Below are positions 7,774-14,664 of a DNA stretch of 34,988 bases, piece after piece (the first letter of the stretch is position 1; each line of letters starts with the position of its first letter). The notes beneath the pieces were generated by a model. The model saw only the letters and a program-made list of their open reading frames with translations, had not been told where the DNA came from and did no database searches. The stretch is from assembly GCA_039931435.1 (NCBI GenBank), contig JBDTRY010000018.1, positions 1 to 34,988 on the forward strand, given 5' to 3'. Position numbers and translations under genes: made by a program. Source of the stretch: JBDTRY01 sp039931435. GTDB taxonomy: Bacteria; Acidobacteriota; Thermoanaerobaculia; Gp7-AA8.

Positions 7774-9867
7774 ATGAATCACGTCTCGCGGCTCATCGTG
7801 TCGATGTGGCTCCTGCTCACGGCGGCCGCTTACGCGTGCACAGCGGTGTTTGCGCTTTTTCATCCTCCGAACCCCGGCAACGAAAAAGTCTGGTCAGTTG
7901 TGACGATGGTCGTGGCAGTTGCTGTGTTTGCACTGACGCGCGTCGTACCGCGCGTGTGGGCCGTCCGCACGTGGCTCGTGGCGGTGGTGGCTGCAGCCGG
8001 AGCGATCCTTCTCCTCAGCGGCACTCTGGTCGCTCTGGTAGTGGCGCTGTTCGTTCTGGCAGCAGCGTGGTCGGCGGGAGACTTTATCCTGGCCGTTCCT
8101 CTGAGGCTTGGTCAGCCGGCCAGTGCCTTTGTTGCCATCCCGCTGGGACTCGTTGCGCTGGCGCTGGCTTCCCTTGCTCTGGCGGCGAGCCACGCCCTGA
8201 CCAGGCCGTTTCTCGCGGCGCTACTTGCGGCCGCGATGATGATAACAATGCCATCGTGGCCTGGCCGTAGCAGGCGCCTTCGCCACTCGCTTGCAGCTCT
8301 GGCGCACCTTTCCGGATGGCAGATGGCCTCGGCCATCTGGATTACGTACATCGCCATCCTGGCGTTGATCTGGGCTGTAGCCCCCGAGGTGCAATTCGAC
8401 GCCTTGAACTACCACCTCACCGTCGGACGCGATCTCGTGGCCGCGCGCGGTCTCGTCGTCCTGCCTCACTATTTCCACTCCTACTACGCCGGAATGATGG
8501 AGATGGTCTTCGCTGTGGCCATCGCGCTCGCCGGTCAGGCTGCGGCGCGATTTCTGGTTCTGGCCGTTGCGTTCCTTACTGCCGGATGCGTCTTCCGGAT
8601 GGTGGAGAGCATGGCCGGTCGAATGCTGGCGTTGCCCTCGGTTGCCATCTTTCTCTCGGTGCCGCTCGTCTTCTGGGAGGCGACCACAGCAGATGTCGAT
8701 CTCAGCGTGGGACTCTTCATCGCCGCGGCGGTGGTGTCGTTGTTGGAGTGGAGAGCGAACAACCGGGGCGGATGGATGGTCGCTGCCGGTGCGTTGGCGG
8801 GCGCCGCGGTGGGGGTGAAGCTCCTTGGCCTGTTCATCGCTCCGGCATACGTTCTGATTGCAGCGATTGCTCTGGCCCGGCGACAGGTGCGGCCGGTCAT
8901 CGTCGCTGCGGCGATCGTTGCTGGTGCGGTTTCCGCGCTGCCATGGTACGCGGTCCGATACGAACAGACCGGCAATCCGATTTTCCCGCTCCTCAACCGT
9001 ACCTTCCCGGTGAAGATGCATCTTCCAACGGATGCCGTCGATCATGTGGCGGGTGCGTTTCGGGCTCGTGGCGACGTTGTGATGCTCGCGGAACTGCCGT
9101 TCCGTTTCACTTACGCCACGAATCAATTTTCAGAGTCCGGCGTACAGGCGGGTGGGATGGGGCCGTTTCCGGCGATGGCGTTGATCGCCCTTCCGTTCCT
9201 TCTCATTCGACGCGCTGGAGATTCATGGATCCCGGCGCTCTTCGCAGCCAGTTACGTGATCGTCTGGGCATCGTTCTTCACCTACGCCCGATTCTTTCTG
9301 CCCGCGGTGCCACTTCTCGTGGCCTCCATCGCCGCCGCAGTTTCGGCTCTCGGGACGGACCCGCGAACGCGCCGGCCGGCGTGGGCAGCGACAGCATTGA
9401 TCTGCGTCGCCGAAGTCGTAGCGATCCCGGCCCAGTACTGGAACATCGCCGATCGATTTCCGGTGGCAAACGCGTTCGGCAGGGAACCGGACGCGCACCT
9501 TCTTCACCGAGCGCTCCCCGGATTCGAGGCCACGCAATTCCTCAATCGTGCTGTCAGGCCCGGGGAACGGGTCCTCGGCCTCGGCTTCGAAAGGCAGCGC
9601 TTCTATCTCCGTCCGCCGTTGGGGTCATGGTACGACACGATCGATCTGAGGTTTCTCTCCGTGTCAGACGATCCGGAGGCCGTGCATCGGACGCTATGGC
9701 ATGACGGCTATCGCTGGCTGGCAGTCGATATGCGAAGCCTGCCCACCACTGAAGCTTATTTCCAGCCAGCCTTTCTCTCGGATCACGCCGACCTCCGCTT
9801 CGACGAGCACGGCACCCGAGTCTATCGGCTGCGGCCGCCGACAATCCACGGATGGCGTGGACCCTGA
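7774..9867 (+). CDS. Large GT-C-type membrane glycosyltransferase-like protein
   Basis: The 697-aa protein has some thirteen or more hydrophobic segments and a soluble C-terminal domain of about 130 residues. Features of the ArnT/PMT-like GT-C superfamily are an acidic pair in the first extracytoplasmic loop region (EVQFDALNYHLTVGRDLVA), the luminal-loop motif HSYYAGMMEM, and SALPWYAVRYEQTGNPIFPL, a stretch common in large bacterial GT39-like proteins that transfer polyprenyl-phosphate sugars. The ATG lies after a 406-bp gap, so it may have its own promoter. Its stop faces the cupin gene on the other strand across 281 bp. That gap holds only a small perfect inverted repeat, TGTCTGC-A-GCAGACA, near 10129. 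Superfamily membership is likely; substrate and activity are unknown. Confidence 0.72.
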   Translation: MNHVSRLIVSMWLLLTAAAYACTAVFALFHPPNPGNEKVWSVVTMVVAVAVFALTRVVPRVWAVRTWLVAVVAAAGAILLLSGTLVALVVALFVLAAAWSAGDFILAVPLRLGQPASAFVAIPLGLVALALASLALAASHALTRPFLAALLAAAMMITMPSWPGRSRRLRHSLAALAHLSGWQMASAIWITYIAILALIWAVAPEVQFDALNYHLTVGRDLVAARGLVVLPHYFHSYYAGMMEMVFAVAIALAGQAAARFLVLAVAFLTAGCVFRMVESMAGRMLALPSVAIFLSVPLVFWEATTADVDLSVGLFIAAAVVSLLEWRANNRGGWMVAAGALAGAAVGVKLLGLFIAPAYVLIAAIALARRQVRPVIVAAAIVAGAVSALPWYAVRYEQTGNPIFPLLNRTFPVKMHLPTDAVDHVAGAFRARGDVVMLAELPFRFTYATNQFSESGVQAGGMGPFPAMALIALPFLLIRRAGDSWIPALFAASYVIVWASFFTYARFFLPAVPLLVASIAAAVSALGTDPRTRRPAWAATALICVAEVVAIPAQYWNIADRFPVANAFGREPDAHLLHRALPGFEATQFLNRAVRPGERVLGLGFERQRFYLRPPLGSWYDTIDLRFLSVSDDPEAVHRTLWHDGYRWLAVDMRSLPTTEAYFQPAFLSDHADLRFDEHGTRVYRLRPPTIHGWRGP

Positions 9868-10148
9868 AGGATGCGTGCTGGCACGCGGAAATTGTTTTCC
9901 GAGCGGACCCGGCAGACATTTGCTGGTCAATCCAGGGTTGATATCGTTACTCGAGCGTATTCAGCCGTGCGAATGCAAACGATTTTCGAATGCGTGCAGG
10001 CCCGGAAAACCGGCCAGATTTCTGCTCATGCCGACGCTTCTCAGCCTGTCGTCCGGCACGGGCGTGCGTCACGGATCCAGAGGGCGATCGGGCCCGCGAA
10101 GCACCGTCCGAGCTTTGGGAGAACATTGTCTGCAGCAGACATTCTGCT

Positions 10149-10520
10149 TTAATCCGCCACCCGGCCGTAGCGGTCTTCCAGCCTCACCACATCATCGAGC
10201 TCCGGCGTCGAAACCTCTACGATGTCCGCAGCCTCCAGGGCCTCGATCTGGTGCACGAGTCCCGGAGGGATGTGATAGCAGTCTCCTACTTCCATAATCA
10301 CCGTTCGGTCGTCACTGGCGTCACTGAGTCGGAGCCGGACGCGGCCGGCGATGAGGTAGAGAGTCTCTTCCTTGACCACGTGGTACTGGAGGCTGAGGCT
10401 TTCCCCCTCGTTCACATGCAGAATCTTCCCGACGTAACGTTCGGTCTTGCCAAAGATCAGCTCGTAACCCCAGGGCTTGGTTATGTGCGTGACCTGTCGT
10501 GGTTCAAAAGGTCCGGCCAT
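10149..10520 (-). CDS. Cupin, mannose-6-phosphate isomerase type II-like
   Basis: This 123-aa single-domain cupin resembles the C-terminal cupin of bifunctional mannose-1-phosphate guanylyltransferase/phosphomannose isomerase. It opens with KPWGYELIFGKTERYVGKIL and has cupin motif 1 (SLSLQYHVVKEETLYLIAG, metal ligands H and E) and motif 2 (GDCYHIPPGLVHQIEA, second His). It probably interconverts or binds a phosphorylated sugar supplying GDP-mannose or a similar donor. I chose ATG 10520 because GGAGGAG ends 9 nt upstream of it; ATG 10529 is also in frame but abuts that box with no spacer. It lies 112 bp downstream of the TonB-like gene on the same strand. The fold is clear; the catalytic role is inferred from similarity. 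Confidence 0.82.
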   Translation of the reverse strand: MAGPFEPRQVTHITKPWGYELIFGKTERYVGKILHVNEGESLSLQYHVVKEETLYLIAGRVRLRLSDASDDRTVIMEVGDCYHIPPGLVHQIEALEAADIVEVSTPELDDVVRLEDRYGRVAD

Positions 10521-10632
10521 CTTTTCCATCTCCTCCCGCCTGGCGGCAGTTCACCCGGACGATCGTCATCAGAATCGGGAAACGTTTCGCTCGCAATGGT
10601 AACCGCTCGACGCTGGACGTGGCCATCCCCAT

Positions 10633-11595
10633 TCAGTGCGGGGGCAGCACTTTGGGAGGATCCGTATGAGGATTGAGATTGTAGTAAAACGCGGCGGTGA
10701 CCCGCTCGGTGGCGTTGGGGAAGTCTCCCGGAAGCGCCTGGAGCGGCGAGGAAAGCTCGATCGCTTTTTTCGCAGCGAAATCGAAGGGAGGGATGTCAGA
10801 GCTCTTGATGATGATGATATCCGTGATCGATCCATCGCGTTGAATGGTGAAGCGAATCGTAACCACCCCCTTCACTCCCATTCTGATCAGGCTGGGCATG
10901 TTCGCGTACCAGTTGCGGCGGATCTTGCGAACCATGGCGTCCGCATAGTCGCCCCAGTTGTACCACTGGCTCTCGAATGAGATGGGGCCGTTCTCGGCGA
11001 ATCCCTCTTCGCCTCCCGTTGTCTCCAGCGTGTCGCCGTTCAGCGATGCAACCTTGCCAACTTCGCGGATCGCCGAATTCCAGTCGATGGACCCGCTCGC
11101 CGCGGCGGCAGCTCTCACTTTCTGCGGGTCGGGAGGAGTCTGATCCCTTCGAAGCGGTGAGGAGGGCACAGGCTGACGAAAGACGTCTGACTGCGCGGGA
11201 GCCGCCGCTTGAGGTGCGGGTTGCGACTGTGGCCGGGTGACATTCTCCGGGCGCGGCGTGCCCGGAGGCACATACAGTCCGCCCCTTCCCGGCCGGTTCG
11301 TAGGACGCTCCCCGGTGGACTGCGGAGCGCTGGCCCGGCGGTTGGCGTTGGATAGAGGCGCCGTGATCGGAGCAGATTTCTGAGCTGGTCCTGGTGCCTC
11401 GGTGTGTTCCTGGGGATTGTTGCGGATGATCTCCACCAGACGGGTCATCTGCTCATCCACGGGACGGTTCATCGGGGGCTGGCGCAAAAGAAACAAGGCC
11501 AGGAGAAGTCCGTGGAGAATCGCCGAACCGAAGATCGCCAGCGCGACTCCCGGACCGGACCGCTTCTTCTCCAAGAGCTCAAGGGTAGGTTCCAC
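10633..11595 (-). CDS. TonB-family energy transducer (TonB C-terminal domain)
   Basis: The 320-aa protein has a short cytoplasmic N terminus, one membrane helix (VALAIFGSAILHGLLLALFLL), a long Pro/Ala/Gln-rich periplasmic linker of about 130 residues, and a C-terminal TonB/TolA-like domain (MVRKIRRNWYANMPSLIRMG, then GVVTIRFTIQRDGSITDIII). The final DFAAKKAIELSSPLQALPGDFP segment is typical of this domain. It should couple inner-membrane proton motive force to outer-membrane receptors, or act like TolA in envelope constriction. No ExbB/ExbD lies nearby. I prefer GTG 11595, with GGGA 6 nt upstream. In-frame GTG 11652 would add 19 residues but has no ribosome binding site. It is divergent from the DUF4013 gene. 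Confidence 0.85.
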   Translation of the reverse strand: MEPTLELLEKKRSGPGVALAIFGSAILHGLLLALFLLRQPPMNRPVDEQMTRLVEIIRNNPQEHTEAPGPAQKSAPITAPLSNANRRASAPQSTGERPTNRPGRGGLYVPPGTPRPENVTRPQSQPAPQAAAPAQSDVFRQPVPSSPLRRDQTPPDPQKVRAAAAASGSIDWNSAIREVGKVASLNGDTLETTGGEEGFAENGPISFESQWYNWGDYADAMVRKIRRNWYANMPSLIRMGVKGVVTIRFTIQRDGSITDIIIIKSSDIPPFDFAAKKAIELSSPLQALPGDFPNATERVTAAFYYNLNPHTDPPKVLPPH

Positions 11596-11791
11596 GTTAT
11601 TTCCCGATTTGATCCGCGTTTCAAAAGGAACGGCGCGGCGAATTTGTTCCACGTTGCGGAGGAGTTTTCAGCTCGTTCGCTCACTCCCCGTCGCCGGCCA
11701 CAGGTCTTTGAGCCCGTGCATGTTAGACTGAGTTCAATCCTCCGGAATTGACGCACGAAGGCGTTTCATCCGGTTGCTTGGAGTCTTCAGA

Positions 11792-12478
11792 ATGTCTGTC
11801 TCCGGAACTACTGGTCTTCCTCCCGCCTCACCGCCGATGGATTTCGGCCGTTCCTTCACCTTCATCTTTCGCGATCCCCGGTGGCTGAACAAGACGCTGA
11901 TTGGTGGCCTCTTCTACCTGGCGGGTTTTTTTCTGATCGGCTACGTATTCATTCTCGGCTATCTCGCACAGCTCGTGCGTAACGTGATTGCCGGCGTTGA
12001 GACTCCACTTCCGGAGTGGAACGACCTCGGCGAGTTTTTCAAGGATGGACTGAAGCTGATGGTTGTCGGTTTCGGCTACATGCTGCCGATCTTTCTGCTG
12101 ACGGCCCTGATCATCATTCCAGCGGTGCTCCTCGAGAGCAGTAACCACGGACAGTTCTCGGGAGCGTTTGCTGGCTGTGCCGTCGTTCTGATCATTCCCT
12201 TCAGTCTGGTCATTAGCGTGATCCTTCCGGCTGCGGCGCTGCGTTGCATCGTCCTGCAGAACATTTCTGCAGCGTTCGATCTGAGAGCGGTGTTCGCATT
12301 CGTCAGGGAAAATGCCGGGAATTACCTGATGGCGGTGGTGATCTACTTCGTTGCCGGATTTCTGGCCCAGTTCGGAGTTCTTCTTCTTTGCGTCGGCGTC
12401 GTATTCACCGCCTTCCTTGCGCTTGTCGTTGCCGCGCATGCCTTTGGACAGGTCTGGGTTGCAGCGAGAACGCAGTGA
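11792..12478 (+). CDS. DUF4013 membrane protein
   Basis: A 228-aa integral membrane protein with about five to six hydrophobic helices. The segment TPLPEWNDLGEFFKDGLKLM followed by a long hydrophobic region is the hallmark of DUF4013, and FAFVRENAGNYL precedes the final helices as in relatives. The function of the family is unknown. ATG 11792 has GGAG (11780-11783) 8 nt upstream; the in-frame TTG 11774 lacks such a site. Its stop codon overlaps the GTG start of the next membrane gene (GTGA at 12475-12478), indicating translational coupling. Confidence 0.82.
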   Translation: MSVSGTTGLPPASPPMDFGRSFTFIFRDPRWLNKTLIGGLFYLAGFFLIGYVFILGYLAQLVRNVIAGVETPLPEWNDLGEFFKDGLKLMVVGFGYMLPIFLLTALIIIPAVLLESSNHGQFSGAFAGCAVVLIIPFSLVISVILPAAALRCIVLQNISAAFDLRAVFAFVRENAGNYLMAVVIYFVAGFLAQFGVLLLCVGVVFTAFLALVVAAHAFGQVWVAARTQ

Positions 12479-12963
12479 CTCGTGAAGCCCGACTGAGCGC
12501 CTTCCTGCTTGCCACCGGCTCCGCGGTGATGCTCCTGGCGGCAACGATATGCACCTGGGCCGTCGCTCATGGAGCCTCGCTGTCCTGGCGTCTTCTGTTC
12601 CGCCCGTTCTGCCACGGAATCGTCTCGAGATGTTTCGAGATCTGGGGAGCCCCGATGCCCATCTGTGCGCGATGCACGGGCATCTACGTCGGTCTTCTGG
12701 CCGGCTTGACAGTCTTCGTGCTGGCAGGACGATCGGGCCGGCTGGCGTTCCCCACGGGTCTGTTGCTGCTCTGCATTTCGCCACTGGCGCTGGACGGGAT
12801 GTCCCAGGCCGTCCGGCTGCGCGAGAGCACGAACGAGTTGCGCCTCTGGACAGGTCTTGGCGCAGGAATCGCCTTTGCGCTGTGGGCTCTTGTGATGGTC
12901 GATCGAAACGGCCGTAGAGTCGCACAAGATTCGAAATTTGAAACGGTTACGATGAGGCAATGA
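12475..12963 (+). CDS. DUF2085 membrane protein
   Basis: This 162-aa protein has about four hydrophobic segments and the DUF2085 signature: FCHG, a nearby RC pair, then MPICARCTGIYVG. The conserved His and Cys residues look like a metal- or cofactor-binding or redox cluster at the membrane surface, but no function is established. The frame is open further upstream into the previous gene, but GTG 12475 overlapping that gene's TGA is the sensible start. The 134 bp after it contain only the possible promoter of the DUF4388 gene (TATTCT at 13082-13087, poor -35). Confidence 0.78.
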   Translation: MTREARLSAFLLATGSAVMLLAATICTWAVAHGASLSWRLLFRPFCHGIVSRCFEIWGAPMPICARCTGIYVGLLAGLTVFVLAGRSGRLAFPTGLLLLCISPLALDGMSQAVRLRESTNELRLWTGLGAGIAFALWALVMVDRNGRRVAQDSKFETVTMRQ

Positions 12964-13097
12964 CCTGCCGGCGTACCTTGACGGTCTCTTGCGCGATGCG
13001 TTACGCTTTTGCACGGTTTCCGCGACCGCAATGGGCATGTCCACCAGTCACCACCGTCGCCTGAAGCTCACGAAATTCGTTTATTCTGCGGGGTCAA

Positions 13098-13922
13098 ATG
13101 GCGTTTCAGGGATCGCTCAAAGAACTTCCATTGCCGGACATCGTCCAGCTCGTGAGCGCATCCGGGAAAACGGGACAGTTCACCCTTTCACGCACCGGTT
13201 CGAGTGGCGTGATTTTTCTCAAGAACGGCCAGATCGTCCACGCTGAGCTCGGGGAGTTGTCGGGCGAGGAAGCGATCTACGCACTGGCGATCTGGAATCA
13301 GGGTGAGTTTCTCTTCACACCAGCCGTCGAAGCTCCGGGCCAGACCATCACCAAGTCGAACACGAATCTGTTGATGGAAGCGGCCCGCCGGATCGACGAG
13401 TGGCGTGTTCTGTCGAAGAAGATCGCCTCGGTCGACCTCGTCCCTGAGTTGCAGCGTCGTGAAAACCGCCATGAACAGATCACCCTGAATCCTCAGGAAT
13501 GGCTCTTGGTGACGAAGATCAACGGGCGGGATACCATCGCCGGAATCGCCCGCACCCTCAATCAATCTGCTTTCGACGTAGCGAAGGTCCTCTACGGATT
13601 GATTACCGCTGAACTTGTGGTCCTGAAGCGGGAACTCGATCTTGGAGGAGAGCGTCCGGTCGAAGAACTCGTCGTTCTGGCCGCGCGAATTCGTGATGCA
13701 GCCGAGGCCTCTCTGGGAGAGTCGGCCCAGAAATCGATCGACCGTTACTATCGCGAGGCCGTCGACCATCTTCAGAACGGTGAAGGTCCGTCTGCACTTT
13801 CGACCCTGGCGCATGAACTGGAAAAAACAACCGCGCTCCTTCGGGGCAGTGCTGCTTCGGATCAACTCAGGGCCCAGATCGCCGAGCTGACCTCACGCTC
13901 CGTCGCCACGGCGCATGACTGA
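13098..13922 (+). CDS. DUF4388 (PATAN-type) protein
   Basis: The 274-aa soluble protein begins with a DUF4388 domain (about residues 1-95): MAFQGSLKELPLPDIVQLVS, then KTGQFTLSR, GVIFLKNGQIVHAELGEL and a GEEAIYALAIWNQGEFLF core. This is a compact alpha/beta module often joined to receiver domains or encoded near MglA-type GTPases in myxobacteria, Acidobacteriota and related groups. Residues 130-190 (LNPQEWLLVTKINGRDTIAGIA) resemble the winged-helix-like region that follows it in many homologues. The C terminus is helical. It overlaps the next gene by 8 bp, so it is coupled to PgeF and the penicillin-binding protein. A signalling or scaffold role is inference only. Confidence 0.82.
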   Translation: MAFQGSLKELPLPDIVQLVSASGKTGQFTLSRTGSSGVIFLKNGQIVHAELGELSGEEAIYALAIWNQGEFLFTPAVEAPGQTITKSNTNLLMEAARRIDEWRVLSKKIASVDLVPELQRRENRHEQITLNPQEWLLVTKINGRDTIAGIARTLNQSAFDVAKVLYGLITAELVVLKRELDLGGERPVEELVVLAARIRDAAEASLGESAQKSIDRYYREAVDHLQNGEGPSALSTLAHELEKTTALLRGSAASDQLRAQIAELTSRSVATAHD

Positions 13923-14661
13923 GCGCTGGCCGCTCGAGCCAAGTCCCCTCGGCGCAATTCTCGTCCCCCCGTTGCTTCCTGCGAGCGGCTTCCTCTTTTA
14001 CACGACCGCCGCTTTCGACGGATTTCTCACAGCGCAGTCGATCGACCGGATCCAGTCTTTCATTCGCGAGCGCTTCGGAGTTCCATCGGTCCTCTCCACG
14101 TGTGAGCAGGTTCATGGGGTGAACACATTCCAGGTTCCGGCGGCTGAGGTGTGGCGCGAATACCCGCAATGTGACGCGCTCTTTACCGCCAGCAAAGCGG
14201 TTGCGCTCGGCATTAAGGTTGCAGATTGTCTCCCCGTGACTCTGGCCGATCCTGTGCACTCCGTTCTGGCGAATATTCATTCCGGCTGGCGAGGATCCCT
14301 CCGAGGCATCGTCCCGCGAACCATGGAAGCGATGCGTGCCGGGACAGGCTTCACCGCCGCTGGTGCCATTGCCTGGCTGGGCCCGTCAATCAGAGTCTGC
14401 TGCTTCGAAGTGGGTGAAGAAGTCATCGAGCAGTTCGCCGCGGTCCATCCCGGAGCGGAGCGCTTTACAAACAGAAGCGTTGGACTGAAACCTCATTTCG
14501 ATCTACCGGCATTCACGCGGTCGTTGCTCACCGCCGGGGGATTTGCCGAAGACAATATCCACGATAGCGGAATCTGTACGCGTTGCGAGCCGGCGACGTT
14601 TCACTCCTACCGCCGCCTCGGTCGATCCGGTGGGCGCAACCTGGCGATCGCAGGTCAGTAA
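13915..14661 (+). CDS. pgeF: Laccase-domain protein YfiH/YlmD (PgeF, purine nucleoside phosphorylase / peptidoglycan editing factor)
   Basis: The 248-aa protein has the full DUF152 signature. The metal-binding His-Cys-His set is visible as QVHG (H67), VADCLPV (C105) and IHSGWRG (H122), followed by LGPSIRVCCFEVGEEV and the C-terminal CTRCEPATFHSYRR and SGGRNLAIA. E. coli YfiH is reported to keep UDP-MurNAc precursors correctly amidated with L-Ala, while other members act on adenosine/inosine. Here it sits 3 bp upstream of a bifunctional penicillin-binding protein, which favours a peptidoglycan role. ATG 13915 overlaps the DUF4388 gene by 8 bp. The N-terminal 60 residues are less conserved. Confidence 0.9.
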   Translation: MTERWPLEPSPLGAILVPPLLPASGFLFYTTAAFDGFLTAQSIDRIQSFIRERFGVPSVLSTCEQVHGVNTFQVPAAEVWREYPQCDALFTASKAVALGIKVADCLPVTLADPVHSVLANIHSGWRGSLRGIVPRTMEAMRAGTGFTAAGAIAWLGPSIRVCCFEVGEEVIEQFAAVHPGAERFTNRSVGLKPHFDLPAFTRSLLTAGGFAEDNIHDSGICTRCEPATFHSYRRLGRSGGRNLAIAGQ

Positions 14662-14664
14662 CCG

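Noticed and set aside
8316..9704. 462-codon open frame on + overlapping the GT-C gene
   Set aside because: Shadow frame: Arg/Gly/Ser-rich, no hydrophobic pattern, while the 7774 frame has clear membrane helices across the same bases.
10129..10143. Intrinsic terminator between the convergent GT-C and cupin genes
   Set aside because: The perfect 7-bp inverted repeat has only a 1-nt centre and no T-run; it could be a chance palindrome.
11828..12925. 365-codon open frame on the - strand opposite the DUF4013/DUF2085 genes
   Set aside because: Low-complexity Arg/Glu/Asp translation antisense to two recognisable membrane families.
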